NCBI RefSeq assembly: GCF_026212465.1
Contig: NC_080055.1
Coordinates: 22,629,305 to 22,693,304, forward strand
Reading direction: 5' to 3'
DNA: 64,000 nt
From: Amaranthus tricolor
Lineage: Eukaryota > Streptophyta > Magnoliopsida > Caryophyllales > Amaranthaceae
Part shown: positions 22,560 to 35,334 of the stretch, in pieces
Position numbering within the stretch: position 1 is the first letter of the stretch
Layout of the letters: each line of letters starts with the position of its first letter
Made by a program: the position numbers and the translations under genes
Notes under the pieces: generated by a model
The model's input: only the letters and a program-made list of their open reading frames with translations
Told to the model about the DNA's origin: nothing
Database searches by the model: none

Positions 22560-23125
22560 TGGTTTTTTTGAAGTTGGACGCATGTCAGTTCCTTAGAGAA
22601 GGATTTTCAATTAGAGCATTAAATGCACCGTTGAGAGACCAATAAAAGACTGCCACATTAGGAATTGTAGTTGACTCTACAAGGCAATATTTTTGGGATG
22701 TCAAATGATATCCACATAGGGTATTAGAGACATTATATGACAACGCAATGATGGACTATAAATACTCCAAACAACACCAGTTATAAGGTAACTGAAAAAC
22801 AAATAACGAGAGAATAATATTCAAACATTTTATGCAATTACTCTCGGTATTTATTGAGAACTAATAACATTCGATTCAACTTCAAAGAATTATTTGAAGA
22901 TTGATGAACATTTATTGAATAAGACTAGCTCTTATTCATTAGATATAGTATCTTAAGCCTCACTCTATAAAAGTCCTAATAAAATCCTCCAAGGTATAGA
23001 CCATTGTGCATTTGAGAAAGGACTTGTTAGGCAAGCATCTTATACAAACATTGACTTGGGCGTTGAAAAAGTTCTCGAGAAAACCATTTTAGGCGCTCCT
23101 AACCCATGTTGAATGTGCAGGTTTT
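22560..23125 (+). mobile_element. Probable LTR fragment of a gypsy-type element
   Basis: A TATA-like GGACTATAAATACTCC at about 22752 is followed by a leader-like region. At about 23040-23110 comes ATTGACTTGGGCGTTGAAAA, then GGCGCTCC, resembling the 3' part of known plant gypsy LTRs. The same signature occurs near 6760. Ends and target duplication are not determined. Confidence 0.35.
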
Positions 23126-26100
23126 GAAGAGTGGTCTTATTATAAAATTAACTGAATAGTAAAAACAAACACTACTAAAAATATTTTTTCAAAAAAAATC
23201 ATTTCTCACGTGAATTTATGAATTAGTTATCCAAATAAGTAATTTAAGTAGAAGTATACAACTTAATATCCAATAAGTAATTTAAGTAAAAGTATACAAC
23301 TCAATATCCTTCCTTGGCATCGGTGCAAATAAAAGGTGCACAATCCAAAACCCGACCGTGTAAATCTATGACCTTCGGGGTGCGTTTATTATAATCCCTT
23401 CCAAGAGGCTCAACTCAAAAGGTTAAAGAATAGGATTCTGTTCTCCAATTTCCCACCTCCACAATTCACATAAAGTTCTTGTATTTTTTTTTATTAATAT
23501 TAATATTTAACTTTACAAAGCTATATAAATTATAAAAGGGTACTCAAAGTAGAAAAGAGGACCAAAATTAAAATACAAAAAAGAAGACCCAAAAGAAAAA
23601 GAAAAAGAAAAAGAAAAAGGCAAATTCATTGGAGTATACAATTACATTAATTATGTATTATTACTAGTAGGCCAAAGTTAAAGGTGATCTACTCGTGCCT
23701 GCTTCTTTATTCTCTGTCAAAAGCACTCCACACATTACTATTTACTAGTGTTCAAGATTAGAGAATTTTTGAACTATTATCATTGTTTCATTTGAATGGT
23801 AATTTTGAGGGATCTTCTCAACAATCATGCTTTAAGTTATCAAAAGGATATTCCGTGGTAGCATCTATTTTTGGCAAAACGTGGTTTAGAGTATTTTTTT
23901 AATTTCGTTCACATGATAGCATTAAAACTACTATATTGTCTATTTTGGTTAATTTGCTCTTCAAGTACTTCCTTTGCTCCATTGTACTTTTCATATTTGA
24001 CTTTTCGCGCAATCTGATGTGTTATTTTGATCATTTATATAGTAGTATTGAATTATGCTTAACTAAAAACTAAAAAAACTTAATATCATAAAAATATGCG
24101 ATTAGACGATTCAAATAAAATCCTAAAAGACTATATTTTTTCTCACATATTAACCGTAATATATAAAATAAGCTTAATAAATAAATAGTGTCGATAACCA
24201 TAGCTAACAAGTATTTCAGAATGGAGGAAATATATGGTAAAGCTTTAGAAATCATGGCACTCTTTCAGCGAATATAAAACTTCAAGTTGTTAAAAGGCCA
24301 AAATCATAGTAGAAAATTGAAAAATGAAATCCTCCTTTGGAAAATAATGTAACAAGAAATGACTAATTTTGAAGCACACATACTTGAGACTTAATTTATG
24401 GGATAAACGTTATGATTAGTTAATTTGTCAACAGAGTTAACATACTTAATAAGTTTAAAGCTACTATATGGACAAAGATAAATAAATTGCTACATCTCAC
24501 GTTTAGCTAATTTAAGTCGAGTGCTATCATATGAGATATTCCAAAACAATATAATATTCTATCTGTTTCATTTTGTTGGTTATTCTTAAAAAATTCCATA
24601 CTTGGAGAGAAAAACTTAAACATGTTTTTCCATAGATTTATAAAATTAAATTAAAATATATTCATGTAAATCTTGTTAGATTCGTTTTAATGTACAAAAT
24701 TTTAATATAAACTTGTTATAACGTTTATGAAACATACTTATAAATATTAAGACTCCAATTATACTTCAAAATTGTATAAAATGCAAATATAACAAACAAA
24801 ATCAAGCAGTGAGAGTAATATATAAGAATCTTATGTTTGTAGGTAAGAAGATTAAAACCTTTTTTTCCAATTAACAAACCTAGAGAAAAAATACAATTAG
24901 AGTTCAATATAAAATGAAATTATCAAAAAATGTTACAAAGAGTTTTTTTTTTAATTGACAATAATAGAAAAGATATATTAGAGTTTGAAATTTTATTAAG
25001 TTTTTAAATACTAAATTATGGTAAAAAACACGTACATAGATTATCACTAACTCGTCAAAACTCGTCCTAATCAAAATAGAAGGAAGTTTTTCTTGACAAT
25101 ATTCAAGTTAGTGGTTATGGGTGGCGATTTATAGTCTTTGTTGCTTGTTATTCTTTGCTTCTATCCAAGTCTCATTACAAATATATCTTAAGTTTGACCC
25201 GAAATATTTTATTGTCGCTAGGAGATTATTGAATTATATAGGGTTTAAATCACCTAAAATGAGCTACTATTTGATATCTCATATTGTTAAGTTGGAACGT
25301 TCTAATAACAATCTTAAAATAAAACCGAATCACCTTATAACATTACTTGGCAAGACTTGACAAACTACTGAGAAATTTAAACACTATACATAGATAATCA
25401 TAAATAGCCCGAACAACATCAAGGTTTTTAGCCTTTAAAAGGTTATTCTTATGTCTCAACATGAATATCGTCAGCAGTCAGAACACGTACAAATCACACA
25501 ACTCAATAAAATATATTAAACCTAATACAGAAATATATGCATTTTTTAAGAGACGTCCAAAAAAATATAACATTTTAATTAGAAAGCTTTAATAATTTTA
25601 ATTAATGTGTGATGAACAAACTAAAATGATGAAAGTACAACACATCATAATTCTTAATACACAAGGGGAATAATATAAGTTTGTCGCACAAAAAATTAAT
25701 CCACAAAGTTAGTTTGGCACAAAGGAAGAATCAAGTAGGAAGCATTGTGGTATAAAAAAAGTATCCAATTAAGTTCACTATGCCATGGATTTATGAGAAG
25801 GTTGACATTCTCCATATTTGGATTATTTAATAATAGTCAATTGCTCAAGAAAAAGTGAACACCCCAAATTAATATGCGCTGACTTTTTATTGCTCTTACT
25901 CCGGTTATCACTCCGTCGCATATCATTTGCCACACAAGTATAACCTTCGTGAAATAAAAACTAATAAAAATATGTGATTAATAGGTAACGAGAGAAATGT
26001 GTGATTTGCAGAGAGGTGAGCGAAATTGTCTGAATAAAATAATGATATAAGTTAAATGTGTAGATTAGAATTCAAAATATGAGCTATAATAAAAATAGAA

Positions 26101-27323
26101 ATATAGCATACTTCGAAACAAATCAAAATAAAAAGTATAGCAAAAACCATTTGACGAAAAGGAAGCACTTCTTAAATAAAAAAAAAATCATTTATTAGGT
26201 TTATGGTTATCCGCATCTTCTTAGCTACTAATACTTCCTATTCATAACTGATTGTATTAAACATTAAGTATAACAATATGAATCATCGAATCTGACCTAT
26301 CAACATTAATAGATTAAAGCAACTCAACTATATGTTTAGTCTATATCCAACAAAATAAGGCTATTCAATCATAATAATTGACCAATAGTAAATTGTTTGA
26401 AGTTAGTATTGAATTTTAGGGTTTTGGGGATTCAAACCGAATTAGAGTCGATCACTTTTTCACTAAAATTCATTGTATCGATGATTACAATAACAAGCCA
26501 AAGCCTTATTTTCAAATACTTCGTTTGAAGTTCTAACTTGGGGTAAATCCAAGATTAAGAGTTGGAGTTGCACAATTTATAATTACACATTTTATTCGCA
26601 ACAAATTATAAACACATTATGAGCACACATTATTCCTTTTTTCAAAAAAGCTAAAATCTTTTGCTCTTATTCGTTTCAATCTTAGAATATAACAATTACA
26701 ATTTATTTGTCTTCACAAACAATTAAAACACATAAAGTATCTTCTATAAATTCTAATTCCATTTAATTATATATCATCAAAATCATTAATTTTAACAAGA
26801 AAAATAACTAATTCACACAAACATAATTCTATTCAAACAAAAAAAAATAATTCAATTCTCTTGAATCTCCTAATTATCACTAATTTCATTTTAAAAAAAT
26901 ATACAAACGATTTCAACTTTTGAATTTTATTTTTTTATAGAATTTTGAAAATAAGTAGAGGAAAAAATAACTAAATGGAAAAAAAAAAACCTTAATGACA
27001 TAACCTGCACAAAGTGCTTACAAGTAGAGCACATGGGAATGAGAACAATCTTGTAGGACACTGGATATCTTAAGTTATTCTTCGTGATGTTTACAAATAC
27101 ATCCTTTCAAGTTCATTTAGACTTAAAAGCTTTAAACATGGTTTCATGAGGCTTTTAATTCATCAGATGTAATAAAGATTATGATTTGAGCTTTTATTTA
27201 AATTTTCGTTGCTAGTATCACATACATTCGTTAATTATATCTCTATCAGCAAAATATGACCCGAAAGGGTAGAACGATTCGTTTGGGACACATATAGTTT
27301 AAGATAGAACCTATAATAGTCTA
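23126..27323. other. Intergenic, no gene seen
   Basis: AT-rich. About 23588-23620 is an (AAAAAG)n run. About 23965-24240 is an inverted copy of the 9705-type MITE. About 24559-24815 is a Stowaway-like MITE (CTATCTGTTTCATTTTGTTG facing ACAAACAAAATCAAGCAGTG). I see no exon-like sequence in 25000-27300. Confidence 0.35.
27319..27323. repeat. Target-site duplication GTCTA, left
   Basis: GTCTA directly precedes the left LTR and matches 32195-32199 exactly, as expected for a 5-bp copia target-site duplication. Confidence 0.7.
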
Positions 27324-27496
27324 TGATTCACGGTTAAACACTGATTTGGGGTTATAATTACTGTTTTTATTCAATAATGAGGATGTGAATATATATACAG
27401 GAGTACTACTTAGGTTTACCTAAAATAGCTGATATACAAAATATACACTTGCTCTAATTAAGATATTCTAAATATATTTGTTACCATAATCTAACA
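27324..27496 (-). repeat. 3' LTR of the copia element, 173 bp
   Basis: On the minus strand it starts TGTTAGATTATGGTAAC and ends CCGTGAATCA. It keeps a 69-bp internal segment that is missing from the 5' LTR. The pol reading frame ends a few codons inside it. Confidence 0.85.
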
Positions 27497-30400
27497 CTCC
27501 CCTCAAGTTGGGTTGTAGGGTCACCAACACTCAACTTGCGTAAAACTTCTTCAAAAAACTGAGTTCTAACTGCCTTCGTAAGAATATCTGCTAGCAGATC
27601 CTTAGATTTAACATGTGAAAGTTTGATCACTTGGACTTCTAATTTCTCCTTTGTGAAATGTTTGTCGACTTCTACATGTTTTGTGCGATCATGTTGAACT
27701 GGGTTTTCTGAAATGTTGATAGCAGCTTGATTATCACAGTATAGCTCACAACTCCTTGTGGGAGTGAATCCCAGTTCAGTTAGTAACTTTCTCAGCCATA
27801 GGACTTCTGTGAATCCCTTTGCTACACCTCTGAATTCAGCTTCTGCAATGGACATAGCAACCACCTTTTGTTTCTTGCTTCTCCATGTGACTAGATTTTC
27901 TTCAACTAGAGTAAAGTAGCCTGAAGTTGACTTCCTGTCATCTCTATCACCTGCCCAGTCTGCATCTGTATATGCCATTAGATCAAGATGACCATTCTTT
28001 TGGTATAAGACTCCCCTTCCCGGGGATCCTTTGAGGTACCTGAGAATCCGATAAACTACGTCCATGCTGAACCTGTGGTCTGTGCATGAATCGGCTGACT
28101 ACTCCTACTGCATATGCAATATTAGGTCTTGTGTGAGCTAAGTAAATTAATTTCCCTACCAAGCGTTGATACTGTATCCGATTAGCCAATTTTCCTCCTT
28201 CAATCATCTGTAGTCCATGGTTCATCACCATTGGTGTCTCAATGGGCTTGCAGTCCAACATCCTTGTTTCAGTTAACACGTCTAATACTACTTCCTCTGG
28301 GATATGAAAATTCCTTTATTTGATCTAAGAACTTCAATCCCTAGAAAGTATTTCAGTCTACAAAGGTCTTTCATCTCAAATTCTTGGAATAGTTTTTTTT
28401 TTTAGATTTGCTATTTCCTCTCTATCATCTCCGGTAATGATCAAGTCATCGACATAAATTATCAGACATGTTATTCTCCTTCCTCTTCGTCTAAGAAACA
28501 AGGTGTGATCCGAATTACTTTGCCTGTAACCGAATCTCTTCATCGCAGAGGTAAATCTTCCAAACCATGCTCTAGGAGACTCTTTCAACCCATACAAAGC
28601 CTTCCTCAATCTGCACCCCTCATTTTCTGAGAACCCTGCAGATTTAAACCCTGGTGGAGCTTCCATATAAACTTCCTCCTGTAACTCTCCATGAAGAAAG
28701 GCGTTTTTGACGTCAAACTGATGAAGGGGTCAATCTAAGTTTGCTGCAATACTGAACATAACTCGAATTGTATCAAGTTTAGCAACTGGAGAGAAGGCTT
28801 CTGAGTAATCAACTCCATACGTCTGAGTGTATCCTTTTGCCACAAGTCGAGCTTTGTATCTTTCAATCGTGCCATCTGATTTGTATTTGATCATGAACAC
28901 CCACTTACATCCGACAACTTTATTTTTATTCGGTAAGGTGCCTTTTTCCCATGTGCCATTCTTCTTGAGAGCATTAATCTCTTCCTCCATAGCTTTTCTC
29001 CAATGGGTGGAAGTTAGAGCTTCTTCGACTGTGGTTGGGCTTTTGGTTGCATCTAAGGCTACCTTGAATGCCAAGGCACTCTGTGACAGATTCCCCGAGT
29101 CAGGCTTCTCAACAGGATATCTTGATCGTTTTGCTTCATATTCAGGATCATATCTTCTTGGAGGAACTCCTCGAGTGGAATGAGGAGGTAACATATACGA
29201 TGCAGTATCAACATTCTGACTGTCATGATCCCTTTTTTCAACTGAATCTGTGACAACTTCCTTAGTCAAAGTATCAACAATCACATTATCATTATTAGTG
29301 CCTTCTAAAACATCATTATCATGATTCGTACAACTCACTTGATGGTCAGACAGGATTGGTAATGGCAGAGGAGTGGACAAAACATTTTGGTGAGGTGACT
29401 CTGAGCCTTGTCTACTTGATCTATTGGGTCTAGGTTGGACAACCATGGACTAACTAACCATCCGAGATCGTCATTATGTTTCTCCCCTGACATCGAAGAT
29501 GGTGGTAGTAGAACTCATTCTCGATGAACTCGCAATCCATGGTGGTGTAGACTTTTCTAATCAGGGAATCATAACACCGATAACCCTGATAACCCTTCTG
29601 ATTCCTTCCATATCCAATAAGAATACATTTGACTGCTCTTGGACTCTTGGTTCAAATTTGTTTCGTACCCTTGTCGGACAATGAACAAATACTGTGCACC
29701 CAAATATACGAGGAGGTAGAGTATGTGAGGAAGGTATAGGAAAATGGGTTTGGAGAGTGGCTAGGAGTGTGTGATATTGAAGGCTCTTTGTGGGGAGTCT
29801 ATTGGTAAGGTAATTGGCAGTAGCAATGGCTTCAGGCCAAAGATGAGTGGGAACATGAGAATAAAGCATAATAGCACGGGTCATCTCAAGAAGTGTGCGA
29901 TTTTTCTGTTCTGCCACTCCATTTTTGTTGGAGTGTATTAGGACAAGAGGTTTGATGTATAAGGCTTTTTTGTTTAAAGAATTGTTGCATGTTAGAATTA
30001 ATGTATTCTCTACCATTATCAGTTCGAAACATGCGGGGTTGGGTTTGAAATTGGGTACAGATCATAGTATAGAACTCAACAAACACATGAAACACTTCAG
30101 ATTTATGTCTAAGGAAGTAAATCCAATTCATCTGGGTACAATCATCAATAAATATAACAAAGTATGAAAAATCATGTAATCCTGTGATGGGAGCAGGATC
30201 CCACACATCAGAATGAACAAGCATAAAAGGCATATCAACTTTATTCAAACTACTAGAATACGAGTGTTTATGGCTCTTCGCAAGAATACATGTTTCACAC
30301 TTAACTCAGTTTTTAGCCCTACAAAATTAGGAAAAAGTTTCTCTAGATACCCTACAGATGGATGTCCTAGACGTCGATGCCAAGTCCATAGTTGTCTTTC

Positions 30401-32013
30401 CTCTGACCCGCGAACAAGAACCGCTTTGCCTTTTTGAGTCTCCTCCTCCAAGTAGTACAGTCCACCTCTCTTAATACCACGCCCAATAATTTTCCCTGTC
30501 TGAGCATCCTGCACAATACAACATCTGGGTTTCATGAGAACAGTACAATCAAGATCTCTAGTAAGTTGACTCATTGCCAATAATTTATGCGACATGTTAG
30601 GGACAAATAAACAATTTTTTAAAATGAGAGTTTTCGTGAAAGAGATAGTTCCAGCTCCGCCCACTTTAATCCCTTCCCCATTAGCTGTTTTAATGATGTC
30701 TTTCATAGGTTTGTCATGAGTCAAGAAATCGTTCGCGTCATATGACATTGTATCTGTAGCACCACAATCAAAGATGCAACCCCCTTCAAAATAAGATGAA
30801 GTATTAAAAGAAGATGAAAAATTATGGGATGGTGAATATGACGCACGTGGTTCTCCTTCCATTTAAAGGGTTGAGGCTCTTGACTTTTTCCGCACCCTAC
30901 TCCCCTTAACCCTATTTCCTTTTGTTGTTCCTGTGCGTCGTTTGAGTTTGAGAGAAGGTCTCCTTCTCCTCCTTTGATACCTGTGATATTCATGGCTGCC
31001 CCTTGCTTCTCCCCTTCCTCCATGGATGAGGGTTCATCTGTGCTCCAGCCCACTGCTGCTCTGCCGGTCCGGTTATGATCAGAAAATCGTGCCGATTTTC
31101 TTTCCCCCGTTTTCTTTGTACTCGACCACCACTCAGGGTAACCCACGATTTTAAAGCACTCGTTTCTTGTGTGTCTCGTACTGCCAGAGTGGGTACATTT
31201 TAGGTGAGATTTATCATCTTCCCGCCGATAAGTTCTTCCTTTGACCGCAAAAACTCCACCGGTGCCCGGTGATTCCAGATTTGATGAGGACTCCTTCATG
31301 ATGCCACGCCTCATTATTTCTCTCCTTATACTAGCATAGGCCTCCTCCACTGTAGGGAGTGGGTTTAAGAGATGGAGATCTCTTCTATCCTTGTCAAAAG
31401 TCTCATTGATTCCTTCTAGAAACTGGTACAACTGGTTTTGTTGGATTAACTAATTGTAGATGATAATGTTGCCTGGATCCTTCATAGGATTCGGTTGTTT
31501 CCTGTCAATTTCTTTCCATAGCATGAGTAATTTGCTGTAATATGTTTCGATTGTGCCTGTTCATTGTTGAATTTTGTTGGTTTTGACTGTTAGGTCGAAT
31601 ATTTGCAGGCCATCTCTCCTGCCACTGTAGAGCGTCTCAATCCCTTGCCACAATGTTTTGGTTGTTGGGAAATCAAGTTACTGATTCACCAGGTCAGAAT
31701 CTATATTCTCCAAAATCCATGAGATAACATTCGAGTCACTTCTGGTCCATTGGTTGTACGCTGGGTCATTCTTGGATGGTGGGTCGTCAATAATGTGATT
31801 GAGCCGATCTCGTCCACTAATGGCTAAGTGCATCAGCCTGGACCATTTTGTGTAATTTTGATTTGTTAATTTCTCTGATATTGAGAGGGTCTGGGTGTTG
31901 GTTGTGTTTTCGGTAGGTGGTTCGTTGGTGTTTAACTGTTTGAACAGTTGCAACAACTGTCCCATCGTGACCGGTTGGTCAGGTGCTATTACAGTCCTTG
32001 ATTCATATTCCAT
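27481..32013 (-). pseudogene. copia gag-pol polyprotein, frameshifted
   Basis: In minus-strand order: gag N-terminus from 32013 (ATG), with NYTKWSRLMHLAISGRDRL typical of copia gag. Gag C-terminus (31431-30850) has a zinc knuckle, CTHSGSTRHTRNEC, in which the second Cys is Ser. The protease DCGATDTM replaces the usual DSGATDH. The integrase zinc region (WTWHRRLGH) is followed by the catalytic core with FIDD and FRTDNGREY. The reverse transcriptase carries [11 protein letters not shown] and the catalytic YVDD at about 28450-28460. RNase H has YTDADWAG and DLLADILTKA, and the frame ends at 27481. At least six frame changes separate these blocks, so no full-length protein can be made. Confidence 0.9.
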
Positions 32014-32078
32014 TTCTGGTTTTTTTGAGGTAAGTTTGGTATGTGATGAAGCTGCAAAAACGATTCAGAATCGTTGCC

Positions 32079-32090
32079 GCTCTGATACCA
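32079..32090 (-). other. Primer-binding site of the copia element
   Basis: TGGTATCAGAGC on the minus strand abuts the 5' LTR. It is the complement of the initiator tRNA-Met 3' end used by most plant copia elements. Confidence 0.9.
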
Positions 32091-32194
32091 TGATTCACGG
32101 TTAAACACTAATTTCGGGTTATAATTTACTGTTTTTATTCAATAATGAGGATGTGAATATATATACAGGAGTACTACTTAGGCATAATCTAACA
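32091..32194 (-). repeat. 5' LTR of the copia element, 104 bp, internally deleted
   Basis: It matches the left LTR over its PBS-proximal about 95 bases with about three substitutions and one indel, then jumps across 69 bases to CATAATCTAACA. The GTCTA duplication follows immediately. Confidence 0.8.
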
Positions 32195-32199
32195 GTCTA
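32195..32199. repeat. Target-site duplication GTCTA, right
   Basis: Matches 27319-27323 exactly and follows the right LTR terminus. Confidence 0.7.
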
Positions 32200-32200
32200 C

Positions 32201-32235
32201 GATATTCTAAATATATTTGTTACCATAATCTAACA
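32201..32235 (-). repeat. Detached 35-bp copy of the copia LTR terminus
   Basis: GATATTCTAAATATATTTGT continuing to CTAACA is identical to 27462-27496 of the left LTR but lies outside the right target-site duplication. Confidence 0.65.
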
Positions 32236-34748
32236 ATCTAAGATACCATCCGAGTCTTATAATGATCTATATGTATTTGAGCCAAAGCCTTCCTTGAGCA
32301 CTTTTTTGCCTTGCTTAAGACATCTCTTGCCTTGTTCAAGACACTTCATTTCCTCTCCTTTGATCACTCCACGGAGTGATCCAAATCTCGACTCTTCATG
32401 TTCCATTGCACATCCAACATCATTCTCTAGAGTGAAACCCATGGAGTAGGCAATGATATGATTAAAGTCATCTCCAATACTAGGAGATTTGAGACTTGGC
32501 ACAATAAAAGTGACCTGAGTAGTTCGTCAGTATGAAGTCAGTTATTTTTATAAGCCTACCACTAAAACCTAATATCTGGTCACCCAATATTTGGTCACCC
32601 ACTTAATTAATTAATTAATTAATTATTTATTTATTTTTGAAAATGATATGTTTGTGATTTAGTGTTGTAAATCATTCTACATTGCCAAAAAACTAATTCG
32701 GCAAATGCAATAATACGACTAACTCGTAGATTTATATTTTCCATATAAGAAATCGATTAGTTAATACGCTAATGTCTACAACATTAAATCATCCATTCAT
32801 GAGGCATATTTTTATTCCGTCTTGTTCTTACTTCAACTAATTGAACTACTTTTATGAAATTCATGGACATTTTAGTGTGTGATGCATCTTTTTATTCTTG
32901 TTATTGAGCTAAAAGAATATGGCTACTTGCACTGAAAATGGAGAAAAAAATAAATCAATAAAATGAATTCATATTAAAAGAGAATATTACAACTCGTGCG
33001 ATAAGAATGAGGTTCATAAAAAAAAATATATATAAATTATAAAAAGAAATTTAATGACTCGAGATAATTCGTAATATATGTCTCATTAGTATTTGATAAT
33101 GATAAATAACAAAACATTTCATATAAAATATACACAAGTTTAAATGGATTAATAAGGCTATGATATTTATTCAAAGGCTACGATGGGCTAATTCCGCGCA
33201 AAGTAGCTGTGAGGTGACTGTTAGTAGTTTATGTAGCTGTGGTAGCCTGGTAGGTACCTTTGAGTATTAGTAGTTATCAAGATAGATGTGGATAGTAGTA
33301 GTAATCTAACTTGCTACCTAAAGTATTACTATTTCGTAAAAGTAGTAGTTAGAATATAATTTTTTTTGGAAAATAAAAAATGTTTTATTAATCCAGAACA
33401 TAATTTTTGTTATTTTAATTAATTTCAAATACTTAATTTTTTATTTAGTAAGTTTATAACTATTTATAATTAATTGATTTAATTTATTAATCAAATTTCA
33501 ATAATAATACGATAAAATAAATTGAATATGAGTCGGAAAAAAATTACATAGAAATGACAATATCAAATTTCTAATCAAAATAACAACGATTGTAAAATTG
33601 TAAATTCAAAAAAGACAACACGTAAGGAGTAATTGAATCAACGAGCAAAGCAATGAATTGCAAGTCAAAATAAAATGTACCTGGTGCCCACAAACTTTAT
33701 AAAAAGAAATGCAATGAATTGTTTTTTCTCTCTTATGATCAAGGAAGTCTTGATTTAAATAATAAATTTTGTTTGTTTTTCATTAATTTCGCATTTTAAA
33801 TTTATATTTTTGAAATTTGGATATTTATTTACACTACTTAAAACACCAATATGTTATTATTAAATAACTTTAAAGCTAAATAAACCACTAAGCTAGCTAA
33901 ATTGCTAAAAGGACGTTAAGTTGAAATTTTTTAACCAAATCATATGTTGATTGATGTAACAAATATTTGATATTTTCATTTTGGCAAATGTTATTTGCAG
34001 TAAAAAAGGGCTAAATATAAGCCCTTTAACACCTTTTATTTTAAAATGCGTCTTCAAATTTCACGTTTTTATTCAACTTGTTTTATAACAATTATCATTT
34101 TTTTATTGATGATTTTATATCATAGGTTTTTGATTATTCACTTGAAGCAATGTGTTAACTTATATCTTATATGAGCAATTTTATTGACAGTGCCAGATCT
34201 AAATTTCATATTAAGTGGATCATAAATAAGATTAAAACAATTTTAAAGTTAGTGTTAAACAAATCAATTAATATTATACAATATAAAAAAATCGGTACAT
34301 TTTAAAATTTATTAAATTTAACAACTCCAACATAGCCTAATTATAACTAAAACTATCATACAAAATTCTAATAATCTTGGCAAAAATAAAGCTAGCCTTA
34401 TGAGACTCCTAAGTCAGGCAAAGTTAAAAATAAAACGATAAAGTTAAAAAAACCGAAGAAAATAAAATACTATTAAAATATATGATCGAAAAATTTATAA
34501 AAACAAAACCACAAAATAGACTATGAAAATAAGGTGGCCCCCATTGGCTTCCCTTGGCAAAGTCCCAAAATAGCAAACAATTAAGAAAAAGAAAAATCAT
34601 GTATCAACTTACTAATATTAAGTACAAGGAGAGACAGTCCGACTTTAAGCATGATTACTCCCTTTTAATTATGGGCATAAAGCTTAGTAGCGAATGGGCT
34701 CAGTTAGCGTGTGCGTGGATCTTGTGGACATATATACTTAAAAGTGAG
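32236..34748. other. Intergenic; one unexplained open stretch
   Basis: On the minus strand about 32257-32502 is open for 81 codons and lacks an ATG at its upstream end (it reads from GTG). It contains DDFNHIIAYSMGFTLEND and an acidic/basic Cys-containing tail. I do not recognise it. It could be a gene or transposon fragment. A (TTAA)n tract lies at about 32603-32632. The rest to 34748 is AT-rich and I see no gene in it. Confidence 0.3.
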
Positions 34749-35222
34749 AATTTTTGAAATTGTTGAGCGAAAAAATAAAAAAAAGTAATTAAATAAGCGA
34801 AATTTTAAACAAATCCCAAAAGTAAGCGTCCAAACCCCAAAGCTGTGCTTTGGAGCTGTTCGCAGTTACTAACTGCGAACAGCATATAAGACAAACTAGC
34901 TGTTCGCAGTTGGTAACTGCGAACAGTTCAAAAAACACAAAATAACTGTTCGCAGTTAGACTGCGAAAAGCAAAAAGACAAAATAGCTGTTCGCAGTTAC
35001 TAACTGCGAACAGAAAAAAAAAAAAAAAAAAAAAAAAATTATGTTCGCAGTTAGTAACTGCGAACAGCTATTTTGTCTTTTTTGACCTGTTCGCAGTTAC
35101 TAACTGCGAACAGCTCCAAAGCACAGCTTTGCGGTTTGGACGCTTACTTTTGGGAAAAGTTTAATTTATCGCTTATTTGATTAATTTTTTTTATTTTTTC
35201 GCTCAACTTTTTCAAATTTTCT
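34749..35222. mobile_element. Foldback/MULE-like element built of 25-27 bp palindromes
   Basis: The left end has TTGTTGAGCGAAAAAATAAA and the right end its inverse. The arms extend inward through AAGTAAGCGTCCAAAC and AAGCTGTGCTTTGGAGCTG. Inside lie five near-perfect palindromes, CTGTTCGCAGTTA plus its inverse around a central base, at 34856-34882, 34900-34926, 34987-35013, 35042-35066 and 35087-35113. A degenerate sixth is at 34946-34970, and a 25-A run at 35014-35038. The 8-bp AAAAGTGA flanks both sides (34741-34748 and 35223-35230), in the range of Mutator-like duplications. No coding sequence. Confidence 0.75.
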
Positions 35223-35334
35223 AAAAGTGACCGGTGATGTTTAAATGAACCACTAACCCTAAGCTCATCAAACCATGCAATATCCAGTTTTTTAGTTTGG
35301 TGAGCGGGGTACATATAATTAACAGCTAGTCTCC

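Larger units (their letters stand above)
27324..32194 (-). mobile_element. Ty1/copia LTR retrotransposon, nearly complete, minus strand
   Basis: A 4.9 kb element with LTRs at 27324-27496 and 32091-32194, a primer-binding site next to the right LTR, a polypurine tract (TTGAGGGGAG) next to the left LTR, and a GTCTA target duplication on both sides. Gene order read on the minus strand is gag, protease, integrase, reverse transcriptase, RNase H, which is the copia order. The short LTRs suggest an Ale-like lineage, but that is a guess. Coding sequence is broken by several frameshifts, so it is not autonomous. Confidence 0.92.

Noticed and set aside
28827..30437. Plus-strand open frames across the copia element
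   Set aside because: They lie antisense to the readable copia pol domains and show no domain of their own.
34856..35113. CRISPR-like array of repeated palindromes
   Set aside because: Spacer lengths are irregular, the repeats are full palindromes, the setting is a plant nuclear genome and the block sits inside inverted arms with a target duplication.
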